A DNA stretch of 64,000 nucleotides from Leguminivora glycinivorella. Its lineage: Eukaryota > Arthropoda > Insecta > Lepidoptera > Tortricidae. The stretch is taken from NCBI RefSeq assembly GCF_023078275.1, contig NC_062991.1, positions 4,588,001 through 4,652,000 on the forward strand. The letters are read 5' to 3'. This document shows, one piece after another, positions 56,506-64,000 of the stretch. Below the pieces are notes generated by a model, which did no database searches, was not told the DNA's origin, and saw nothing but the letters and a program-made list of their open reading frames with translations. The position numbers were made by a program, and so were the translations under genes. Position 1 is the first letter of the stretch; every line of letters begins with the position of its first letter.

Positions 56506-56747
56506 AAAAGACCGCCATAAAAATAGAATGTTTCATCCCAAGAGTATTTGCTTTAGGACATGTAAATTTTTTTAAGGAAAGCAGCTTATCCTCTCCGCTT
56601 CTCACTTGTACCACAAAGTAATAGCAAGTGAGATAAATAACTATATTTGTCTCGCTCGACCAGGCTCGCGCAGTCACGTGTCAACCTAACAGGTTTCTAA
56701 AAAAAGAAAGAAACTTTTCAGCTAGATTGCGAAGTTTTACTCTATAG

Positions 56748-57242
56748 TAGAGATGGGCCGAATATTCGGTAAATATTCGGTATTCGGCATATTCGGCAAG
56801 TTTTTCAATGTTCGTATTCGGCCGAATAGTTCGGTTACATTGCCGAATATTTACCGAATAAGCAAAGTAAATAAATAGCGTAAGTTGTTTCGTAATTCAT
56901 GGGATAATGACATCCCATTTCAGGATTCTAAGGACCAACGGTGGTTATAAATGCGTAAAATATAAGTACCTACAGTAAATTATCTAAAAAAGTAAAAATA
57001 ACATGGCTTACGAAACAAATATCTAAATTTTCTTATGCACTAAATTATAGAAACATTAAGAGCCTTAGTTAGTAAGTACCCAATGTACCCATTACCAATC
57101 ATTGAAAAATTTTGAACTCTATGCCAGGATTTAAAATATGGTGGAACCGAATATTCGGCCGAATGTTCGGTTCGGTAACAGCTGAACCGAATGTTCGGCC
57201 GAATATTCGTATTCGGCAAAGTCCGTATTCGGCCCATCTCTA
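56748..57242. mobile_element. hAT-like element with CCGAATATTCGG subterminal arrays
   Basis: TAGAGATGGGCCGAATA ends are inverted. Flanks CTCTATAG (56740-56747) and CTCTGGAG (57243-57250) match at six of eight bases, fitting an aged 8-bp target duplication. Both ~120-bp ends are packed with CCGAATATTCGG-type words; the centre is AT-rich with no transposase. Non-autonomous. Confidence 0.8.
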
Positions 57243-57288
57243 CTCTGGAGGTTACAGAAAAAAAAAATGTAGCATTGTTGTACTCACG

Positions 57289-57382
57289 TGATGATTTCTG
57301 TACCTTGTCACATTAACGTCTGGTTAGAAATGTCATACGAAATTGTCAAACGATTAAAAGCGACAAGGTACAGAAATCATCA
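57289..57382. repeat. fold-back with perfect 21-bp arms
   Basis: TGATGATTTCTGTACCTTGTC and its complement (57289-57309, 57362-57382) around a 52-base loop. Confidence 0.8.
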
Positions 57383-57450
57383 CTTCTTTATGCTGGTGAC
57401 TGTATGGTGCTCCATTTTTTTTTTAATGCCTATCATAATGATGACAAACA

Positions 57451-57717
57451 AGAGCGCTGGTGGCCTAGCGGTAAGAGCGTGCGACTCTCAATCCGGAGGT
57501 CGCGGGTTCGAACCCCGGCTCGTACCAATGTATGTATGTTTTTCGTTTTTCGGAACTTATTGTGCGAAATGTCATTTGATATTTGCGAGTCGCTTTTCTA
57601 TGAAGGAAAACGTCGTGAGGAAATCGGATTAATTCCAATAAGGCCTAGTTAAGTTACCCTTTGGGTTGGAAAGTCAGATGGCAGTCGCTTTCATAAAACT
57701 TGTGTCTATGATGCCTA
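57451..57717 (+). mobile_element. tRNA-headed SINE family B, plus copy
   Basis: Very well preserved head: GGTGGCCTAGCGGTAAGAGC and GGTTCGAACCCCGG, followed by CTCGTACCA. The body matches 21476-21812 but the 3' end is cut at about 57717. The acceptor stem does not pair, so it is not scored as a tRNA gene. Confidence 0.85.
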
Positions 57718-57823
57718 TAGTAGGTAACACTTAACTTTCGTAACCCTTCACAATCACGAAAATCACTAGTGAATGACTTCCTAAATATCCTAATTTTCTT
57801 GTCTATCCGTAACATAAGACGCC

Positions 57824-58271
57824 TAGGCTTGTGACGTTTCGTTCGTTGATCGGAGCGCTCCGATCTCGTTCAATCGCTCCCATGAACTAGTTCGCTCTTT
57901 TAGGTCTTTTGCTCATTTAGTTCAGCCAGACCAGCGATCACTGCGGTCGGAAAGATCAAAACGAATGGGACCGAATAGTGTCAAAATTACACGAATAGTC
58001 CACAGATAGTAACATTCCGGGCCGAAAGGTTGTAAGTAACCGAAGTTTAATATGAAAACTTGACTTTTTTTGTTGCTCTGCTAAGTAGCTCTCGCTCTCG
58101 GTCGGCGCAGTCACACATTCGTTCTCGATCCAAACCGCTCGCGCTCGCCGATCCTATACTGAACTAAATGAGCAAAGACCGATTCTCAGACCACGGAAAG
58201 ATTCAGTTCATTTCGGTCATTGATGGGATTTTATTCCTAACAGTTCATAGTTCGTGAACGACACAAGCCTA
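57824..58271. mobile_element. 448-bp hAT-like non-autonomous element with exact 8-bp target duplication
   Basis: Ends TAGGCTTGTG and CACAAGCCTA are inverted, flanked by AAGACGCC at 57816-57823 and 58272-58279. Inside, both ends are rich in GTTCGTT, CGATC and GAACTAA words on both strands. No ORF. The exact duplication makes this the best-defined element of the window. Confidence 0.92.
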
Positions 58272-58479
58272 AAGACGCCACTCATCAACCTTAAAGTTTA
58301 AATATAAGGTTCATTTTCCGTTAAAAACGCAGCGTACCGTAAAATAATAATGGCGGAATCAAAAACCGAAATTAACTGTCAAATGTAGAAGAAATTATGG
58401 AAATTAGGCTTTGTGGTTGTGGGAACGTTTTGTTGTTAGGAATACAAATATTTGAGGTTAGTTTTTAACCCCCGACGAA

Positions 58480-58933
58480 AAAACGACGGGGTGTTATAAG
58501 TTTGAAGTGTGTGTCTGTCTGTTTGTCTGTCTGGCTGACTGTCTGTCTGTTTGTCTGTCTGTGTGTGTGTCTGTCTGTGGCATCGTAGCTCCCGAACGGA
58601 TGAACCGATTTAGATTTTTTTTGAAGCCATGTTTTATGAAAACGAAAAATTAAAATTTTGAAAAAACCCCCGACCTCGACATATGTAGTAGACAGATTTT
58701 CTAAAAAAACGGGGTGTTACAAGTGACGTGTCTGTCTGTCTATCTGTCTGTCTGTCTGTCTCTGTGTGTGTGTCTGTCTGTGGCATCGTAGCTCCCGAAC
58801 GGATGAACCGATTTATATCTATATAAATCGGTTCATCCGTTCGGGACAGACACACACACAGAGACAGACAGACAGACAGATAGACAGACAGACACGTCAC
58901 TTGTAACACCCCGTCGTTTTTGCGTTGGGGGTT
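58480..58933. repeat. CCCCCGACG/(GTCT)n repeat with a 96-bp perfect hairpin
   Basis: Two GTCT-rich stretches (58500-58580, 58728-58790) each precede CTCCCGAACGGATGAACC. The second is followed by its own inverse: 58709-58778 with 58845-58914, and 58793-58818 with 58821-58846. No mismatches; only about 14 bases (58779-58792) lack a partner. Confidence 0.9.
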
Positions 58934-59052
58934 AAAAAGAGTAGATATTAAAAAGTGGCAACATTGTCGTGTGATCTCTTTCAAAGCAATGTGTGTGAGA
59001 AAACGGGACGACGCAACGATGTTGCCACTTTGTGATTTCTACTCTTTTTGGT
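58934..59052. mobile_element. MITE with AAAAAGAGTAGA ends
   Basis: AAAAAGAGTAGATATTAAAA left and ATTTCTACTCTTTTT right; AGTGGCAACAT in both arms. Arms about 37 bp with several mismatches. Confidence 0.75.
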
Positions 59053-59061
59053 CAGACTGTA

Positions 59062-59203
59062 ACGCCGTGTCTTGCGTGGGCGACGGTCGCGCGACCGTCG
59101 CCGTCGCGTCTCATACTTCCATATCGATAAGGTTTGATTTCGTATGCGTCGCATCGCCGTCGCGCGACCATCGCGCGACCGTCGCCCACGCAAGCCACGG
59201 CGT
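59062..59203. mobile_element. GC-rich MITE, copy 2
   Basis: ACGCCGTGTCTTGCGTGGGC left and CCCACGCAAGCCACGGCGT right. The inner GATAAGGTTTGATTTCGTAT block is identical to 7279-7432. Abuts the AAAAAGAG MITE. Confidence 0.85.
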
Positions 59204-60507
59204 AATAGTGAATGCACGCTCATATTATGCGTGCAGCGGAGCGGGGCGTACGGCGTGCAAGTCAAACAATTGAAGCTCATACAAGTGCCCTGAGTCGACG
59301 CTGCATAGCGTGGACGCACGCGGGCCATTTTTTTCAAAGTTGTCCACTCCACTTTTTGTAACATGGATATTTTTTAATATGGATAATTTTTAAAAGTAAA
59401 TGTAAGAAAGCTTCTGTATAAAATACTACAGTAAAATAACATTAAAATATCTTACTTGGAATTGGCAGTAAAAAGCTCAATTATGCACAAACAAACATAA
59501 ATAAAAAGACACGGATCGATTCCACGAAATTTTAAATACGCACTACCCGAAATCACTCGCAGGCATTGGAGGTAGGTAGGTATAAATAAATATCAAATAA
59601 TAAGAATTTTATTAATCAATTTCTTTACGTAAACAAAGTAATAAAATGGAGGAAGGGCGTACTACAAACAATTTATGAATTTCCTTTCTAAGAGGGGTCA
59701 ACGAGGTTACTTAAAAAGAAAAATATATTATAAGTAATAAAATGAACAAAAAAGATAAACGTATAAAGGGGTGTCTTTTACAATAAAAGGACTACCTTCT
59801 ATATGAAAAATACACAAAAATAAAGCATCACTGTCATTTGATAACAATACAGCATGTTAATTTACTCATCTGCAATAACTAAGTATGGGATTGTTACTAG
59901 TACTCCGAAATCATAAAAAGCATTTTTCTGTATCATACATTTGGCTGTCCCTCCTTGATATTTTCTATGATTTTTTGCGTTCTTGTCACTGTAGACGAAA
60001 TAAACACAATCTGTATAGCATATACTTAAATATAACCATAGATTTTTAGATTATACCTACAATATGGTGGAATTCTATAAAAAAGGCAAAAATCCCTTAT
60101 CAAACGACTAACGCACTCATCAAAACATAATTATACCTACACTCGACTTAATTTGGGTCCTTTGGCCCGTAAAATTGTCGAGCAAAAACTCTTAATCCAA
60201 CTAAAAACGACGTAAGCGCCGAAACTTTCCTAATACTTTACGTCATTTTTTCTTTGGCCTTCTTGAGCGAAGTAATCTTAGCAAAGACGTATGAGCCATA
60301 CGAAGTGTAAACATATACGATGTTTTGTAAAGTATGTGGATTCAATCCCAGGACAATGGGGCTTAATTTTAACTCGGAGTTACCATGGTTATTAAAATGC
60401 AAACAGCCTTTTAAGCATGAAATATAAAAAATAATTCGGTTTTGTCAACTGTTCCGAGAAATTGTTTTGTTACGATACATCGTGAGTCTGAGCAGAATAA
60501 AGTTCAT
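59204..60507. other. no recognised gene
   Basis: A GC-rich 120 bases (59210-59330, GTACGGCGTGCAAGTC, GCATAGCGTGGACGCACG) may be another repeat. From 59340 on AT-rich with nothing recognised. Confidence 0.4.
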
Positions 60508-60518
60508 TAATAGATTCT

Positions 60519-61715
60519 CTACAAGTAAAAAAACTAGTAGTAGTTGGAACAACCACCTACAAAGGTGTGGATCATTTTAGGTACCTGGGTTGCACTGTAA
60601 CTGATACCAACCAAAGGGAGGAGGAGATAGATATTCGGATCCAGAACGCCCTGAGATGCTCGGCAGCGCTCCACCGAGTGTTAGTGTCCAAGCTGATCAG
60701 TAGACCAACCAAAATTCGAGTCTACGAGACTGTTATTAGACCAATTTTGATGTATGGGTGTGAAGCTTGGACACTGACACAGAAAGAAGAGAGCAAGCTC
60801 TTAGTGGCGGATAGGAAAACCTGGCGAAAGATTTTAGGGCCAATCAAAGAGGGAGATGGAACCTGGAGGCGCAGGAAAAATAGAGAGCTGGAAGACCTAA
60901 TGGCGGCACCTAATATAATTGCACAGAGAACCTCCTATAGAGTGGCAGTCTTGTATATTTGGTTCGCGATACGAGTCACCACTGTTTGGGGTGCGAGGAG
61001 CGGGCGGGGAATGTGTTAAGCGCGCTGTGATTGGCCGTTTCAAGGACGGCGGGCAGTCGCGCCAGATGAAAAGGGACAGAAGTATGACTGTCCCTCTACT
61101 GACGCGTAAGTGGCCAATGTAAGTTGACCTATGCCGGCTCTGAATAAATTATAAATATGACTTATTTGTGGAATGTAATGCCGTCTGTTTTTAAATTTGA
61201 GCTTCTTGTTACCTTTCCACACCATTTCACACTACAGGTGGACATCTTTAAGGCATCAAAATACCCTTTTCCAATTTTTTTGTGCGAAAAACACGCGCTG
61301 CTTTCGGGTCTGTTACTTGGTCGATACTGATCGGGCACGGCGAGCGCCCGCGCTTATATCAGTGCAAATACTAGGAAGGCTGGCCACCGCGAGTCGTCTT
61401 GTAATAGATGTCTATAGGGGTTGGTCTGTGTATAATTGGCGAGATCAAAGCCACACGACTCCGCTGGCTCGGCCACCTAGAAAGGATGGGAGAGGATCGT
61501 GGTGTGAGAAGAGCATATGTGGGCCACCCGGGTGGAAAACGTCCGCGTGGGCGTCCCAGATATCGCTGGTGCGAGGAAGCCCTGAAAGACCTGTCCGCAC
61601 TCGGTGTACCCAACTGGCGTGAAGTGGCGCAGTATAAGGCAGAGTGGCGATCTCTTGTGTCAGAGGCCAAGATCCTTTTTGGGTCGCTGAGCCAGTGAAG
61701 TAGTAGTAGTAGTAG
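60519..61715 (+). pseudogene. RTE-like LINE, 5' truncated, with 11-bp target duplication and a nested insertion
   Basis: Flanked by TAATAGATTCT at 60508-60518 and 61716-61726. The first part reads YKGVDHFRYLGCTVTDTN, then EIDIRIQNALRCSAALHRVL and RPILMYGCEAWTLTQKEESK. The second, after the insertion, reads EIKATRLRWLGHLERMGEDR, GKRPRGRPRYRW and SLVSEAKILFG before a stop at 61696. It ends in (GTA)n, as RTE-like elements often do. The frame continues across the gap once the insertion and one 8-bp duplication are set aside, so the copy was otherwise undamaged. The reverse transcriptase palm is missing. Confidence 0.88.
60922..61430. mobile_element. 509-bp hAT-like element inside the RTE-like ORF
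   Basis: Flanked by TATAATTG at 60914-60921 and 61431-61438. Ends CACAGAGAACCTCCTATAGA and the inverse of CACAGACCAACCCCTATAGA form the terminal repeats. The interior has GC-rich sequence and a GGGACAGAAGTATGACTGTCCC hairpin but no transposase. Confidence 0.88.
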
Positions 61716-61726
61716 TAATAGATTCT

Positions 61727-62340
61727 AATGTTTTGTTAGAACAAAATAATGTTAATATTAGTATCAAATTATTTTAAAATGAATTAATTATATACATTTT
61801 GGTAGGCTAACTCATACGAACCAATCAAATGCCATACGTTAATACGTTGTCAGATATAAAATTTTCATTATAGGTAATTAGGTATGTTACCACTTAGCGA
61901 ATTGTGCGCCATTGCGCCAGTCTGGCTAAATTTATTTTCTAGCAAGAAATTACTATGTATAGGAAAACAATTATCATTTTCATACATTTACATACTCACA
62001 CAAATTATCATTCAGACATTATCATTCTCATAAAGCGAAAAATTCTCATGGTTACACTTTGTACTATTTTCTCGTCCACCCTGTATACCTAATCTAAAAT
62101 AAAGTGAAGGATTAGTTTGTAAAATAATCACAGTCTATTTCACCTATATGTATACTGTATAACTAAAACTATGTTACTTCCATGCAAATATCGTAACATA
62201 GATAAATAAACAAGGTGCATTAACGCTGACAACCGAAATCCAAAATGGCCGATTCATTTGCCAAAAAGGTTATACAATTACACATAGCAATAATTTCGGT
62301 CCCATCATGTTAACCTAACCTAAAAGTGACTAAAGACATG
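61727..62340. other. spacer with a short direct repeat
   Basis: AT-rich. 62205-62265 (AATAAACAAGG, CCGAAATCCAAAATGGCCGA, TTCATTTG) is repeated at 62790-62850. Confidence 0.55.
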
Positions 62341-62535
62341 AAAATTATGCTCCATACAACCTTCCACCCCCCATGTTAAGGAAGTGGGGGATTAGAAAGA
62401 GACAAAAAGTAGCCTTTTGTCACTCTCCATCCCTTCAACTATCTCTACTTCCAAAATCACGACAACTCGTCGCTCCGTTTTGCCGTGAAAGACGGACAAA
62501 CAAACAGGCACACACACATTTATAATATTAGTATG
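62341..62535 (-). mobile_element. short Helitron, 5' part
   Basis: Inverse of the 40988 family: CACTTCCTTAACATGGG, AAAAGTAGCC, CGTCGCTCCGTTTTGCCGTG and a TATAATATTAGTA end. The CTAGT end is not present. Confidence 0.65.
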
Positions 62536-62555
62536 GATACTTGGATAATATATAT

Positions 62556-62699
62556 CGTCACTACTTTTAAAAAATCTCGTATCTCACGCTGTTCCTCAAA
62601 GTTAAAACGCAGTAAGTCTATATGCATTCCATACATACTTACTACAATTTTCTTTTCATTGACAGACGAAGATACAAGTTTTTTTAAAAGTAGTGACGA
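62556..62699. mobile_element. 144-bp MITE with 4-bp target duplication, copy 2
   Basis: CGTCACTACTTTT / AAAAGTAGTGACG ends, ATAT on both sides (62552-62555, 62700-62703). Partner of 14668-14811. Confidence 0.85.
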
Positions 62700-62789
62700 T
62701 ATGTAGCATAGTAATAGTATGGATTCACGATCATATTCCACCTTTCACCTAAAAACAATGTTATTGCGAAGCGATATATGTACCAATAT

Positions 62790-62850
62790 ATAAACAAGGC
62801 CCACTAACGCCATCTGACAGCCGAAATCCAAAATGGCCGATTCATTTGGC
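62790..62850. repeat. second copy of the CCAAAATGGCCGATTC direct repeat
   Basis: Shares about 60 bases with 62205-62265; the Helitron fragment and the MITE lie between the two. Confidence 0.7.
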
Positions 62851-62999
62851 GGCAGCGCCCGGGGGAAATCGCACTTTTATTCTATCCATCTGTCTTGCGA
62901 ACAATATTGGGAGCGTCAACGTATCGGCTTTGGGGATGCGGGGTAAAATGGTTTCCTATAAACCAGGTGAGGTATAGGCAAAGACATATGTAACTCCGT

Positions 63000-63170
63000 A
63001 TAGACGGATAAAGTGTAGAGAAAAAGGTACGGTGGTCTAGATGGCGTTACACCTTTGGGGGTAAGCCTTTGCAGCTTTGGGGAGGTAAGCGTGCTCCACC
63101 GTAGACCGCATCATCACTTACCATCAGGTGTGACCGCGGTCAAACGTCTACCTATTCATACTAAAAAAAA
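63000..63170 (+). mobile_element. LINE 3' UTR end
   Basis: CTCCACCGTAGACCGCATCA, TCACTTACCATCAGGTGTGA and GTCTACCTATTCATAC before an A run (63163-63171). Common LINE tail type, no ORF left. Confidence 0.6.
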
Positions 63171-63499
63171 ACAAGATGGCGCTAATATTAATATTTGACA
63201 TTATAACACATATCAAGCTAACAATATTATGGGCCAAATTGTCAAAACTGAGGTTCAAAGGTTGTGTCTGTGCTTGTGTGTTGTGCTGTGATTACACATT
63301 TTACTTTGACAGTTACTTTGTATAATACTCGACCCTCTTTGGTATAGGTACCTAACTATAATAATAGCCTCCTCAGTCCTCGTGTACAATTTTTTTGTAC
63401 ATATAAAAATCTTTTAAAAAGGGTTCTAAATAAAAAAAAAAACAATTGCTTCCAGGACTTAAGGAGGATACATTTGGAGGTAAGAGTAGACTCATTTTT

Positions 63500-63560
63500 T
63501 TGGTTATGTCGGCATATTGCTACGGCTCATGGGAGCATGGAGTCTGCGTTGACAAGTAAT
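63500..63560 (+). mobile_element. SINE-B fragment, decayed
   Basis: GCTACGGCTCATGGGAGCAT and TGACAAGTAATCC resemble the inverse tail of SINE B. Confidence 0.4.
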
Positions 63561-63710
63561 CCTGAGAATTTTATTGGAGTACCAAACCTTTTTCGGAAAC
63601 TGCCGCAGTTTTTGATTTTTCAGTTGGTAATTGAGTCCGCGTGCAGTTCCCATCCAACTTGCAGTTTAGTTGCAGATTGTCTGTAGTGTCCGCCCAAAGA
63701 GATACATTTA

Positions 63711-63790
63711 GGGACCGTCCACACTCAAGAGACGCATGTCCGCCGACGCGGAACGGACGTCAGCGCCACGCCGCCTAAATGTAATTTAAA
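63711..63790. mobile_element. GC-rich fold-back MITE, left half
   Basis: GGGACCGTCCACACTCAAGA, CGGAACGGACGTCAGCGCC and ACGCCGCCTAAATGTAATTT match the outer arm of 9321-9624 (inverse). The second arm is absent. Confidence 0.75.
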
Positions 63791-63796
63791 AAAACC

Positions 63797-64000
63797 GGCC
63801 AAGAGCGTGTCGGGCCACGCTCAGTGTAGGGTTCCGTAGTTTTCCGTATTTTTCTCAAAAACTACTGAACCTATCAAGTTCAAAACAATTTTCCTAGAAA
63901 GTGTTTATAAAGTTCTACTTTTGTGATTTTTTTCATATTTTTTAAACATATGGTTCAAAAGTTAGAGGGGGACACACACTTTTTTTTCCTTTAGCAGCGA
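63797..64000 (+). repeat. AGCGTGTCGGGCC repeat, copy 2, cut by the window end
   Basis: Starts CCGGCCAAGAGCGTGTCGGG directly after the MITE half and matches 18524-18665, then continues past that copy (ATGGTTCAAAAGTTAGAGGG). Length unknown. Confidence 0.8.

Noticed and set aside
57451..57535. Functional tRNA gene
   Set aside because: A and B boxes are good and CTCGTACCA ends the head, but the acceptor stem does not pair and the sequence continues into a SINE body shared with 21476-21812.
58634..59364. Three ORFs of 116-127 codons
   Set aside because: All are translations of the GTCT hairpin and the GC-rich MITE.
61197..61670. 141- and 99-codon ORFs overlapping the RTE-like LINE
   Set aside because: Out of frame with the recognisable LINE protein at 61439-61698.

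Overview
The window looks like 64 kb of gene-poor, AT-rich lepidopteran (moth or butterfly) nuclear DNA. The basis is repeat content. It holds Helitron ends finishing in CTAGT after a GC-rich hairpin, tRNA-headed SINEs, many non-LTR retrotransposon 3' ends, and dozens of short palindromic (MITE-like) elements of types I associate with Lepidoptera. Assignments rest on pattern recognition only, with no database search. I found no convincing spliced host gene. The only long intact reading frame is a 466-codon minus-strand ORF (1693-3093) that resembles an IS630/Tc1-mariner (DDE_3-like) transposase but lacks the acidic catalytic residues.

Layout. 0-4.8 kb: the transposase-like ORF, a cluster of TACGGGG/CCCCGTA heptamers beside its 3' end, a LINE-tailed repeat and a Helitron remnant. 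5-13 kb: Helitron-like copies, several MITE families (some very GC-rich), a LINE 3' coding end at 10.6-11.4 kb. 13-19 kb: mostly featureless AT-rich DNA with a MITE and two identical 129-bp segments. 19-26 kb: fold-backs, a 0.5-kb repeat present twice, a degenerate tandem array, a SINE and two Helitrons. An 80-bp tandem array built from heat-shock-element pentamers lies at 23.4-24.2 kb. 26-37 kb: sparse DNA with LINE coding ends at 27.7, 34.0, 34.7 and 36.9 kb, SINEs, and a 1.2-kb inverted-repeat element. 37.6-38.2 kb: a satellite-like array in which most units carry a GTAAGT-type motif. 38.7-48 kb: palindromes, four SINE copies, a Helitron, CATAAT-rich DNA. 48-57 kb: LINE ends and MITEs. 56.7-64 kb: hAT-like elements with 8-bp target duplications, a 96-bp perfect hairpin, and an RTE-like LINE (11-bp target duplication) split by a hAT-like element (8-bp target duplication).

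The elements do not form a pathway. What they show is a history of nested insertion. Four points deserve follow-up: the HSE array, possibly Helitron-borne (Helitron-borne HSF-1 sites are known in Caenorhabditis); the long-open but catalytically degenerate transposase ORF with its adjacent hairpin cluster; the identical 129-bp pair; and the two 144-bp MITE copies that are both open in one frame.
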